NCBI GenBank assembly: GCA_030431715.1
Contig: JAUIIO010000018.1
Span: 1 to 64,000, forward strand
From: a bacterium
GTDB lineage: Bacteria; Bdellovibrionota_C; UBA2361; RFPC01
DNA: 64,000 nucleotides
Reading direction: 5' to 3'
Part shown: positions 8,060-16,438 of the stretch, in pieces
Layout of the letters: every line of letters starts with the position of its first letter
How positions within the stretch are numbered: position 1 is the first letter of the stretch
Program-made: the position numbers and the translations under genes
The notes under the pieces: model-generated
Databases searched by the model: none
Seen by the model: only the letters and a program-made list of their open reading frames with translations
What the model was told of the DNA's origin: nothing

Positions 8060-8813
8060 AAAAACCTCTGAGATCGCTTAGTGATAGATCTTTGGTCTGT
8101 TCGCTTAATTCAATCTTGCCCTTAATAAGCCCAATGACACGATCAGAATATTGTAGCGCGTGCTCAAGATGGTGGGTCGTGAAGAGAAGCGATATTTTCT
8201 TCTGCGTTGCAAGTCTTGAGAGGAGCTCCATAACTTGAAGTCCAGCTTCTGGATCGAGGCTGGCTACTGGTTCGTCAGCAAAAATCATCTCAGGGTTTTG
8301 CATAAGAGCTCTGGCGATAGCCACACGCTGAGATTGCCCCCCGGAGAGATTGTGCACGTACCTTCCGGCTACGTGCTCAAGCGCAACTTCGCTTAAGCAA
8401 TCAAGCGCATCTTGTCTTGTTTTTTGTGAAGCAAACATTTGAAACCACGATCCGGGGCATCCAGATCTTCCTTGTGTGCCGTGAATAACATTTGAGAGAG
8501 CAGAGAGTCTGGGGACAAGATTATGCTTTTGAAAGATAAAACCAACTGAGCTTCGTACAGCACGAAGTTTCCGAAAGCTAAGACCTCGAACGCTTTTACC
8601 GAGCACCCTGACTTCCCCCTCATCTGGTTCAATAAGCCTGAGGGAGGAACGAAGGAGAGTACTTTTGCCCGAGCCATTTGACCCAAGGAGTGCAACCCGC
8701 TCACCGTGAGCAACGCTTAGTGAGACGCCTTTCAGGATATGAAGCTCACCAAATCGCTTGTGGAGATTTTCGACCTGTAATGCAGGTTCAAGATTGCTAG
8801 GGGAGTCAGGCAT
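8052..8813 (-). CDS. phnC: phosphonate-type ABC transporter ATP-binding protein (PhnC family)
   Basis: ATPase subunit powering the importer. Over 253 residues it carries Walker A GSNGSGKST, a Q-loop in VGFIFQKHNLVPRLSALSNV (typical of PhnC), signature LSGGQSQRVAIARALMQ, Walker B MIFADEPVASLDPE and the switch His in LLFTTHHLEHAL. It sits 19 bases downstream of the binding-protein gene and overlaps the permease start, so the three are one transcription unit. No strong ribosome-binding site is seen before the ATG. Confidence 0.94.
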   Translation of the reverse strand: MPDSPSNLEPALQVENLHKRFGELHILKGVSLSVAHGERVALLGSNGSGKSTLLRSSLRLIEPDEGEVRVLGKSVRGLSFRKLRAVRSSVGFIFQKHNLVPRLSALSNVIHGTQGRSGCPGSWFQMFASQKTRQDALDCLSEVALEHVAGRYVHNLSGGQSQRVAIARALMQNPEMIFADEPVASLDPEAGLQVMELLSRLATQKKISLLFTTHHLEHALQYSDRVIGLIKGKIELSEQTKDLSLSDLRGFYE

Positions 8814-8832
8814 AAAAGACTTACGAGTAATT

Positions 8833-9753
8833 TTAGCTGTTTTTATGTACCTGCGCGAACTCTTCGTATCCAGCGGTGCGGTACATTTTCCTTACATAGT
8901 TATAGTCACTATCATTAATATCTGTAAAGAATGCCATCCCTTCATACTTCTTATTTCTCTTACCCTGAAGCATTGCTTCAAGAAGTTCCTGCCCGTTCTC
9001 AGTAAATATTTTCTGGATTTTGGCACTAACCTCCTCAGGAACATGACTCGCTGCTACGATAAGATCATTTGGAAGCTCAGGCCCCTTAGCGATGATCTTA
9101 TAAGCCTCATCAGGAAGATTCTCACGTGATTTAAAGAGCTCAAATCTACTCTGATTAATCCCGATCGCATCAACCTTGTCGCGTACAAAGCTCTTCCATG
9201 CGACAAGTTTACTTAAGTTCACTGTTTGTACGTCTTCTCCTGCTTTTAGGCCGTGGTCTGCGAGTATCTGTAGGGGAGCAAGGTGATAAGAAGTTGAACC
9301 AAAATCACCGAAAGCAACCTTTTTAGATTTAAGGCCCTGAACATCTTTGATCCCACTTTCAGATTTTGTAACAAGTACAGAGTAATATCCGGGTCTGGTG
9401 AGGCCTACAATCGGCTTCGCCTCCGTTTTGGTAGAGAGCACGACATACTCTGCGGGGCCTGTAAGAGCAAAATCGAGTTTCTTCGAACGAAATGCCTCAA
9501 CCACGATCGTACGGCTCGTTACTGGAAAGAGTTTTATGTTATAGCCGCTCAATTTAGAAAGGAGAGATTGAAATGCTTCAAATTCTCTTTGAAGCTCTTC
9601 CAGTCCAACAATATCGGTTACAGCAAATGCATACTCATGATCTTGTTCAGCGTAGGCAAGGGAGGTCGAAAGCGTAAGAAGTGTGAGAAAAAGTGCTTTA
9701 AGAAAGTTTCTGTGAACCAAGGGGAGAGCCTGATGGAGAAGGGTAAAGATCAT
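8833..9753 (-). CDS. phnD: phosphonate/phosphite-type substrate-binding protein (PhnD family)
   Basis: Periplasmic ligand-binding subunit of the importer, first gene of the operon. I place the start at 9753, where TAGGA lies seven bases upstream and a signal peptide begins (MIFTLLHQALPLV to STSLAYA, then EQDHEYAFAVTD); the frame is open further upstream to 9930, but that extension is basic and not signal-like. Mature-protein features of PhnD-type proteins: ALTGPAEYVVLSTKTEAKPIVGL, GLKSKKVAFGDFGSTSYHLAPLQILADHGL and DAIGINQSRFELF. Ligand identity cannot be read from the sequence; relatives bind phosphonates, phosphite, hypophosphite or phosphate. Confidence 0.9.
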   Translation of the reverse strand: MIFTLLHQALPLVHRNFLKALFLTLLTLSTSLAYAEQDHEYAFAVTDIVGLEELQREFEAFQSLLSKLSGYNIKLFPVTSRTIVVEAFRSKKLDFALTGPAEYVVLSTKTEAKPIVGLTRPGYYSVLVTKSESGIKDVQGLKSKKVAFGDFGSTSYHLAPLQILADHGLKAGEDVQTVNLSKLVAWKSFVRDKVDAIGINQSRFELFKSRENLPDEAYKIIAKGPELPNDLIVAASHVPEEVSAKIQKIFTENGQELLEAMLQGKRNKKYEGMAFFTDINDSDYNYVRKMYRTAGYEEFAQVHKNS

Positions 9754-9893
9754 AGTATTCCTATTAATTTCACGACGTTGTGAGAGTACAAGGAATCCCT
9801 TAAAAAGTATAGTCCGTCTACGTTTAAGTTTGATTAAGAGTGGAACAGGACCTAATCTAACAGTTTCCCGAAATTCTACAGCAAGCAATTGAA

Positions 9894-11000
9894 ATGAGTA
9901 GAGAAATAGAGATTTACATACGGTTTCCACTCGTTCAGACCTCCTCCATGTTAAGGGGGAAAAGAGGAGGGGCTGAGTACGACTATGCTGCCGCGCTTCA
10001 GCGAGAAATTGAGGTCACACTTGGCTGCGAGCTCGCGCGAGGCAATCTCCCCGGAAGAATCATTTTCGGAGGATGCTCAAGTTGGACCAGATCTTCACGT
10101 AAAGTGAGATGCGTATTCCAATCGTTACGTGCAGTTCTACCGCGAGAATCGAAGGATGTCCCAATAGTATGCAAGATGAGACCTGAGGATGTAACAGAGA
10201 GCACATGCAAGTTACTTATTAGGTCCGGTGTTAAGGGGTTTATCCTCAGGGTGGGGTCGTTTAATGAAGGCTTTCTTGTAGCACGCAAGGCTTCTCACGG
10301 GTCTTTGAAATCGCACTTGGCATTTCGTTGTTTAAAAGAATTTAAGAATATCTTTGTAGCACTTGAATTCTGGCATAATGGACGAGTCCCCTGTGAGGTT
10401 TTTCGCACAGATCTTGAGTTCATACTTTGTGAAAAAGTAGACGCTGTGCGTTTTGTACAAGATGCAGAAGAGCAGGGCAGCTCACTATTTGTAGATGCCC
10501 TTATGTGTGCCGGCTATGAGAAAGCTGGAAGTTATCTTATTCGACCGCAATCAAATCATGCACTGCTTCTAAGAAGAGGCAAAAGGCTTTTAGGGCTTGG
10601 AACAGGGGCGGTATCTTATAAAGAGTCAATAAAGGGAGAGAGAGAAGCAGATAGGAAAAATCCAGATTCCTCAGAGGAATACCGTAAATATATAGCAGGC
10701 CTCTATAAAAAGTTTCAGCAGAAGCCATTTCGAAACAAGATTGAAGCATATGAGTCTTTTATCTACACCTCATTTATGAAAAAAGGGGAGCTTGATCTCG
10801 ATGCCTTGGAGGAGCAATTTGCTGTTCCGCTTGAAAAGATTCATCCTGGATTAACCCACATCTTGGAACACCTTGGATATATACAACTTTCGGGGAGGAC
10901 TTTACGTTTGACGGTTGAAGGGCGTAAACTTGCTGCCAACGTTATTTCAAATTTTGAGTTACGAGAGGAAGATCATAAACACTTTCATACACTCTCGTAG
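9894..11000 (+). CDS. HemW/HemN-like protein lacking the radical-SAM cysteine motif
   Basis: A 368-residue protein laid out like HemW (the heme chaperone related to coproporphyrinogen III dehydrogenase HemN) but apparently unable to bind the [4Fe-4S] cluster. Where HemW has PFCxxxCxxC, this protein has IYIRFPLVQTSSMLRGK, so the three cysteine positions are Leu13, Ser17 and Leu20. The family's FGGGTPS loop is FGGCSSW. In contrast, the later region is conserved: LGLGTGAVSYKES, YIAGLYKKF, and the C-terminal domain ending LRLTVEGRKLAANVISNFE, as in HemN_C. It is 15 bases upstream of srkA and probably co-transcribed. I infer a pseudoenzyme with a retained binding or chaperone role. The ribosome-binding site is weak. 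Confidence 0.75.
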   Translation: MSREIEIYIRFPLVQTSSMLRGKRGGAEYDYAAALQREIEVTLGCELARGNLPGRIIFGGCSSWTRSSRKVRCVFQSLRAVLPRESKDVPIVCKMRPEDVTESTCKLLIRSGVKGFILRVGSFNEGFLVARKASHGSLKSHLAFRCLKEFKNIFVALEFWHNGRVPCEVFRTDLEFILCEKVDAVRFVQDAEEQGSSLFVDALMCAGYEKAGSYLIRPQSNHALLLRRGKRLLGLGTGAVSYKESIKGEREADRKNPDSSEEYRKYIAGLYKKFQQKPFRNKIEAYESFIYTSFMKKGELDLDALEEQFAVPLEKIHPGLTHILEHLGYIQLSGRTLRLTVEGRKLAANVISNFELREEDHKHFHTLS

Positions 11001-11015
11001 ACGTCGGTTACACCT

Positions 11016-12029
11016 ATGGATGAGAGCAGCACAAAGAACTTTTACGAGCTTACCCCTGATAAAGTTCTAGATGCGATAGAAGAGGTTGGTGTCCGGTGTA
11101 CTGGGCGAGTACTTGCTCTAAACAGCATGGAGAACCGCGTCTATCAAGCTGAGATTGAAGTCGCTGAAGAGGAAGTAACATCACCGGCAGATAGGTACTG
11201 CGTTGCTAAATTCTACAGACCGGGAAGATGGTCGAAGGAACAGATCCTAGCTGAGCACACTTTCTTAAAGGAGCTACACGGAGCTGACATTCCAGCCGTG
11301 GCACCACTATCATTTCCTGATGGAGAGACGCTTCATAAATTTGATGAAACAGATATCTTCTTTACCGTTTTTCCTAAAGTGCAAGGAAGAAACCTTGATG
11401 AACTGACCCGAGAGCAGCTTGAACGTATTGGAAGGCTCATCGCTCGTGTTCATCTTGTTGGATCGTCATCACCTGCAAAAAGCCGGCTCACACTGGGCCC
11501 AGATTCCTATGGATATCAAAGTATTGAATACTTACGCACATCCACGTGCATACCAGAGACGTTTCGAGATCAGTTTCTACAACTTTCTACCGCTCTCTGT
11601 GATCACTTTGCACCCCGTTTTACAGATGCCCCCTTACAACGCATTCACGGAGACTGTCACGTTGGCAATGTTTTGTGGAAAGATGATTTTTGCTTCTTGG
11701 TAGACTTTGATGATTTTTTAAATGGCCCCCCGGTTCAAGACCTCTGGCTCCTGACACCCGGAAGAGATGAAGATTCGCTTGAGCGTAGGGAGATTCTCCT
11801 TAAAGGATATGAACAACTCGTTAAGTTTGATAGGGGAACACTGGATCTTGTAGAGCCACTTCGAACCCTTCGAATCATCTATTTCTGTGCGTGGATAGCA
11901 AAAAGGTATGAAGACCCATCTTTTGCGAGAACGTTTCCAGATTTTACATCTGAACCTTACTGGCGAGATATTGTAGTTACCCTTCAGGAACAACAAAGAA
12001 TCATTCAGTACGGTGCAGCGGAGTGGTAA
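11016..12029 (+). CDS. srkA: stress response serine/threonine kinase SrkA (YihE)
   Basis: A cytoplasmic APH-fold kinase of the SrkA/YihE family, which in E. coli is part of the Cpx stress response and counters MazF-linked death. Of 337 residues, the diagnostic parts are ENRVYQAEIE and CVAKFYRPGRWSKEQILAEH (Lys for ATP, then Glu), PLSFPDGETL, IFFTVFPKVQGRN, the catalytic loop RIHGDCHVGNVLW and the metal-binding LVDFDDFLNGPPVQDLWLL. Length fits the family. It follows the HemW-like gene by 15 bases on the same strand and is convergent with the 950-residue gene. Target proteins are not known from sequence. Confidence 0.92.
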   Translation: MDESSTKNFYELTPDKVLDAIEEVGVRCTGRVLALNSMENRVYQAEIEVAEEEVTSPADRYCVAKFYRPGRWSKEQILAEHTFLKELHGADIPAVAPLSFPDGETLHKFDETDIFFTVFPKVQGRNLDELTREQLERIGRLIARVHLVGSSSPAKSRLTLGPDSYGYQSIEYLRTSTCIPETFRDQFLQLSTALCDHFAPRFTDAPLQRIHGDCHVGNVLWKDDFCFLVDFDDFLNGPPVQDLWLLTPGRDEDSLERREILLKGYEQLVKFDRGTLDLVEPLRTLRIIYFCAWIAKRYEDPSFARTFPDFTSEPYWRDIVVTLQEQQRIIQYGAAEW

Positions 12030-12044
12030 GATCGCACTTGTACG

Positions 12045-14897
12045 CTAACCAGAATAGGTTCTGCCGAGAGCATAATGCTTTTTATAAGTGCCATCATTAT
12101 CAAATTGATCATCGATAAGCTCACGTAGTCCGGAAATTTTAGGAGTTCCCTGTCGATCTACAGCAAGCTGAGGCATTCCAACAACTTTGATATTGTCCCT
12201 GCCAAATCGTCGTGTATGGTTATGTCGATTTTCAATTTCAATATCGCAGAGTCGCTCGTCATCCTCTAACGCTCTCCCCAGAAGAATTGTTTCAAGCCAG
12301 TATCTTGAATCACTCCAGAAAAGAAGATCCATTGCCTGCATTTTGGGAGTAGCTTCTTGATATCTCGAGTGCATCTCCGGATATTTTGCTGTCTGCACGA
12401 TCCACGGCAGATAAAGATCTGGATCGAGATCATGCACCACAAAAGCGGCATCAATATTTCTAAGCGATGTTGCTCCTCCTCCAACGGCTCCAAGCTTCTC
12501 GTCAGAATCCCATCCACCGCCGAGATATCCACCAGCACCGTGTACGAGGCCCATAATCCTCAGCGTCTGATTATCAAATCGCTTTAAAATCTTCTCCGCA
12601 GATTGTTTGTTCTGTTCCCCAATTTCAGAGAGAAATGCCAAGATTTCATGAATACGGACCCGTCCGTTTCGTACAGGGATATCTCCTTCATGCATATGAA
12701 AATCTTGTCCATGAAGCTTATAAAGAAAAGAGAGCGCAGACTCTATCTCGGTTTTTGCAACTTCGAGGTTTGTTCTTGATTCATCACTTCTCTCAATTAC
12801 CCTGTTTACTACCTGTGAGAGCCTAACATCGCAGGGAGATATACTGCGGTAGCAGACGAGTCGGTTAGAAATATCAGGCTCCCACGCATCAAGATACTTT
12901 TGACCATATATAATAGGGTCGTGCCATACGGTCTCATCACCTACATACGTAGGCACGCTCGATAAGAATCCAACATCAAGAGGTACCGCAGTCGCAACGG
13001 GCATGTTGGGAGCGAGTTTCTGTTGCATCTCTAAGAGTGCCAGCGCATTGAGCATTTCTGTAGTGCCATCTTTGTAAGTAAGTCCTCCCCAGAACTTATG
13101 GCTCGGGATTTCAATGCCCTGCTCTTTTTCCGTTCTCATATTTCGTAAGTGGATCGTGATATACTCCTCGGAGTCCTTCTTATATGAGTACACATCACTC
13201 TCTCGAATTTCACGAAGACCCGCTCCTTTGGCGCCAACAGAAAGAGCTTGATGCCGTCCTTCATGTCCTTGAGGAGAGACAATTCTAAGAGTTGGATGTC
13301 GATCTTGCGCCGCGATATGTAACGGCTGCAACGTCCATTCATTATGCCCGCCTTGCTCAAAACACCACCAATCAAGTGGGGTACCATTTTCAGTTCCGCG
13401 ACTAAAGAAAGTATGATCGGGAGTGAAAAGCTCTGTTACAGGTGACAAGTCAGGCAATGAAGCTAAATATTTTTGATGCGTATCGTGCATCTCTTTGGTC
13501 ACTCCATCTATATGAAGCGGAGCTATAGGTACAAGAGGAGCTGTTTCAAAGGCCTGTGCAATTTGTATGGAGAAATCCTGACCGTTCAGTAAGTACCTTC
13601 TATCTGTATTCTGAGCAACAGGAAATCCCTCCTGATCAGGTGGTAATTGAAGATGGGGAGGAAAGATTTCATTCAAGAGGAGAAACCATTCATCAACTGT
13701 TTCTTTTTTGATAGAAGGAGAAAGACTGGATATCTGTGCTAGATAGCCTGTTGGATCTTCAGACTCGGTGGTCAGCGTTTTCGCCCAGTAGTTTTTTACG
13801 GTTATATCTTTTCCGAGGACATCTTCTTCCGGGAAAGTATAAGGATCAACGTGTAGAATCTGATAACCGAGCGATCGCGGTAGTTCCTGATAGAGCTTTT
13901 TTCCAAGCTCAGTTGCGATGCCCTGAATGTGTGTTTCGTGCCCAAATTCATCAAGCCTTACAGTCGTAGGCCATCTACGCTTTATTGTGCCGACAGTAGG
14001 GAGGTTGATATGTTGCGAGAGCGCTACTTCCTTAGACACTCGGTCCATTTTATCCATTAATGATTCAACCATCTCGGTAAGGGAATCAAACGATTCTTCA
14101 GGCCTCGTTCTGCCATGCCAGATGGCGCTGTGGGCACGTTCGGCTGCCTCTTTATTTAAGTACCATTCAAAAACTGCAAGGAGCTGCTTACTCCAGTGTT
14201 TATACTTCTCACGAAGCGATCGCTTGTTCATTTTACCGTATACATCGCTTTGGATTTCGGTAATCTGGAAGACGCCTTCTTTCTCTCTGAAGAGTATATA
14301 TGCAAAAGCTCCAGGAATATGCTCTCCTGTAGAGACCTTCAAAGACCTTTTTACCTCACGAAAATCATTAGTAGGTAAATACATTGCAAATACATTATCT
14401 TTTGACCCGACACGAGCAGCAGTAACGTTCGTTGATCCGGGAAAGGCACGAAAAGTAGCTGGTACAAACTTAATTCTTTCTTTCTTTTTATCTCCATGCT
14501 TTAGAACAACCGGCTTGTGAACCTTAGGGAAGGTAACCTGAGCGTAATTATCGACTAAATGTTTTTGAGCATAGTCAAAATGTAGCCTATTAAAACTCAC
14601 AAGCTGATGATGTTGTGCCTGCCATTCGCAGGACAAGCCAAATATATCGGCAATCGCAGCCAAGTAAAAAATCTCCTCATGTCCAATTTGATGCAGGAGG
14701 GGGCGATACATATCCCATTCAGTCTCTGGAATACCAATTTTTTCAAAATAGATATCAGCGTCCCCGTAAATGAGTTCAGCTATCTCATCAATGTTTTGAA
14801 TGCGACGATGAGAAACAGAATTAAAAAAGCGCGTTGAAGAAAGAGGCCTATGAGACGCCTCCTCGTCCTGTATAATCTGTTGAGAATCTGTTAACAC
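12045..14897 (-). CDS. large uncharacterised protein, 950 residues
   Basis: I do not recognise this protein. It starts at a GTG supported by CGGGAG six bases upstream, and has no signal peptide or membrane span. Residues ~105-220 are basic with a short strand-rich domain (FRAFPGSTNVTAARVGSK, FAYILFREKEGVFQITEIQSDVYG). A Gly/His-rich region near residues 525-570 (QGHEGRHQALSVGAKGAGLR) precedes a C-terminal domain containing HGQDFHMHEGDIPVRNGRV, LVHGAGGYLGGGWDSDEK and TSLRNIDAAFVVHDLDPD. The spacing of His-Gly, Asn and the DLD triplet recalls a distant kinase-like fold, but this is only an impression. It is a single gene convergent with srkA. Confidence 0.7.
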   Translation of the reverse strand: MLTDSQQIIQDEEASHRPLSSTRFFNSVSHRRIQNIDEIAELIYGDADIYFEKIGIPETEWDMYRPLLHQIGHEEIFYLAAIADIFGLSCEWQAQHHQLVSFNRLHFDYAQKHLVDNYAQVTFPKVHKPVVLKHGDKKKERIKFVPATFRAFPGSTNVTAARVGSKDNVFAMYLPTNDFREVKRSLKVSTGEHIPGAFAYILFREKEGVFQITEIQSDVYGKMNKRSLREKYKHWSKQLLAVFEWYLNKEAAERAHSAIWHGRTRPEESFDSLTEMVESLMDKMDRVSKEVALSQHINLPTVGTIKRRWPTTVRLDEFGHETHIQGIATELGKKLYQELPRSLGYQILHVDPYTFPEEDVLGKDITVKNYWAKTLTTESEDPTGYLAQISSLSPSIKKETVDEWFLLLNEIFPPHLQLPPDQEGFPVAQNTDRRYLLNGQDFSIQIAQAFETAPLVPIAPLHIDGVTKEMHDTHQKYLASLPDLSPVTELFTPDHTFFSRGTENGTPLDWWCFEQGGHNEWTLQPLHIAAQDRHPTLRIVSPQGHEGRHQALSVGAKGAGLREIRESDVYSYKKDSEEYITIHLRNMRTEKEQGIEIPSHKFWGGLTYKDGTTEMLNALALLEMQQKLAPNMPVATAVPLDVGFLSSVPTYVGDETVWHDPIIYGQKYLDAWEPDISNRLVCYRSISPCDVRLSQVVNRVIERSDESRTNLEVAKTEIESALSFLYKLHGQDFHMHEGDIPVRNGRVRIHEILAFLSEIGEQNKQSAEKILKRFDNQTLRIMGLVHGAGGYLGGGWDSDEKLGAVGGGATSLRNIDAAFVVHDLDPDLYLPWIVQTAKYPEMHSRYQEATPKMQAMDLLFWSDSRYWLETILLGRALEDDERLCDIEIENRHNHTRRFGRDNIKVVGMPQLAVDRQGTPKISGLRELIDDQFDNDGTYKKHYALGRTYSG

Positions 14898-15089
14898 TCT
14901 GAACTCCCGGCAAAAACAACAGCACAGGGTAGCATAGAAACAGCTCTTACTCTACTTGGTCCGTAGCGACCCAAAACCACCGAAATTGGCTTAGATAAGG
15001 CGAAATTGCTATTATTCAGCATGCGAAGCACACGTAGTGTTCGCCACGATACTGTTTTTCAGGTTTTACTCACAACAAAAGGATTGAAA

Positions 15090-15377
15090 ATGCCTCGTTC
15101 AAAGAACCTGACCGTGCAGATGACGGTCAAGGGGATTAAGGAAGAAGGGGGGATCTTTCACCTCACCGGTGATAGAGGTTACCTCTATGAAGTGAAGAAG
15201 ACGGTGGCCGGCGCCACGGGGCTGAAGAAAGGCGTGACCTATAGCGTCGATATCGACGCAACTGATGCGCCAAGTCTGCCGAAAAAAGAACGGGTCACGA
15301 TCAAGAAGATCAACGGCCCGATCAAGATCGAGTCAGACAAGGTCCCGACGACTGAAGGCCGAGGCAAGGCGGCTTAG
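15090..15377 (+). CDS. small GC-rich gene of unknown function
   Basis: A 95-residue protein starting MPRSKNLTVQMTVKGIKEEG, with AAAGGA seven bases before the ATG. It looks strand-rich and basic (GIFHLTGDRGYLYEVKK, GVTYSVDIDATDAPSLPKKE, VTIKKINGPIKIES), perhaps a small barrel. I know no homolog. Third codon positions are mostly G or C (GGC, GTC, GAC, ATC), clearly unlike the AT-richer genes on either side, which suggests recent acquisition or very high expression. A strong intrinsic terminator follows at 15415-15452, so it is an independent single-gene unit. Confidence 0.75.
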   Translation: MPRSKNLTVQMTVKGIKEEGGIFHLTGDRGYLYEVKKTVAGATGLKKGVTYSVDIDATDAPSLPKKERVTIKKINGPIKIESDKVPTTEGRGKAA

Positions 15378-15414
15378 TCGAATGACTGACGAGAAGAGAG
15401 CAAGGATTCATCGT

Positions 15415-15452
15415 GGCGAAGCAAACCCTCGCGTTTGCTTCGCCTTCTTTTT
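15415..15452 (+). terminator. intrinsic terminator of the GC-rich small gene
   Basis: GGCGAAGCAAAC (15415-15426) pairs perfectly with GTTTGCTTCGCC (15433-15444) around a six-base loop, followed by TTCTTTTT. This is a 12-base-pair Rho-independent terminator 38 bases after the stop codon. Confidence 0.9.
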
Positions 15453-15480
15453 CTGGTGTGCTATCTTAGCAAGCCCCTAC

Positions 15481-16320
15481 CTAAGAATGCTCCAATGTCC
15501 CAAAGTACTCATTAAAATAGTTCGTATGCTTATTTGCGATTCGAGCAGATTTGTTGAGTGTTATGGTAACTCGTGTTTTCTTTTGTTCAATAGCATAGAG
15601 GAGCGCGAGTTTTTTCACATCGCTTTCTTTTGATTTCTGACAAACATCAACTAAGGATTTAGCAGTAGCTTTACTGAGGTTACATTCAATATAAAAATTA
15701 TCAATTACGGTGAAATACGTACACTCGTCACCGTGGTAACGGCTCGAATTCGTAGACCATGTTACAAAGTCTTTATGCCAGAAGGTGCTCAGAAAGTGTG
15801 GATTAAAACCTGATGTTCCCATTATTTTATACATTCTAGCACCACACTTCCTGTGGTGCTGCATTAAGGCTGATTGGTGATGGGGCTGCGAATAGTAAAA
15901 CCATGGACAGGGATTCCAGCTAAGAGAGAGTTTGTTTTCACTCTGTGAAAGTGCTTCCCCAACGAGTTTACTCCATAAATGCTTGGCAGAGACGAGAGAG
16001 GAGAGGCGCCACGTTCGCTTCGTGCGCCCCTGTAAATAGATGTCTTCAAACATCTGTGGGTGGCCCATCTGACTTTTAACTTGGTCATTAAATTGTTGGA
16101 GCTTCACAGTCCAGTCGACTGAGAGATAGTATTTTTGGTGAGCCTTAATTAAAACGGAATCCTCTAGCAAAGCTCTTAATTCTTTGTAAAGGGCAGGTTT
16201 TGAAAACAGATGCCCCTTTCTGCTAAGCGCGCTCATGATTTTTCCAGCAGATAAGCCTACGTCACCAGCAACAATGTGCACAATTTTCTCTTTAAGTTTT
16301 TCGCTGGAGGTTAAAAACAT
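15481..16320 (-). CDS. uncharacterised protein with N-terminal winged-helix-like domain
   Basis: A 279-residue protein starting MFLTSSEKLKEKIVHIVAGD. The first ~75 residues look like a winged helix (GLSAGKIMSALSRKGHLFSKPALYKELRALLEDSVLIKAHQKYYLS), with a recognition-helix candidate at SKPALYKELRALL. The remainder is rich in aromatic residues, His and Cys (SWNPCPWFYYSQPHHQSALMQHHRKCGARM), with no motif I can name. No ribosome-binding site is obvious; an upstream TTG at 16338 would add six residues. It is divergent from the radical SAM gene across 118 bases, so it could be that gene's regulator. Confidence 0.7.
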   Translation of the reverse strand: MFLTSSEKLKEKIVHIVAGDVGLSAGKIMSALSRKGHLFSKPALYKELRALLEDSVLIKAHQKYYLSVDWTVKLQQFNDQVKSQMGHPQMFEDIYLQGRTKRTWRLSSLVSAKHLWSKLVGEALSQSENKLSLSWNPCPWFYYSQPHHQSALMQHHRKCGARMYKIMGTSGFNPHFLSTFWHKDFVTWSTNSSRYHGDECTYFTVIDNFYIECNLSKATAKSLVDVCQKSKESDVKKLALLYAIEQKKTRVTITLNKSARIANKHTNYFNEYFGTLEHS

Positions 16321-16438
16321 AATTCGTGAAAAGAGCAAACTCTACTTTTAGTATACTTTTTTCTTTTGTTGTCATCAAGAACTCTCTAAGTTTCGAAATG
16401 CCTATAGAGTATTGAAAAATGTATTTGAGGGGGAATAT

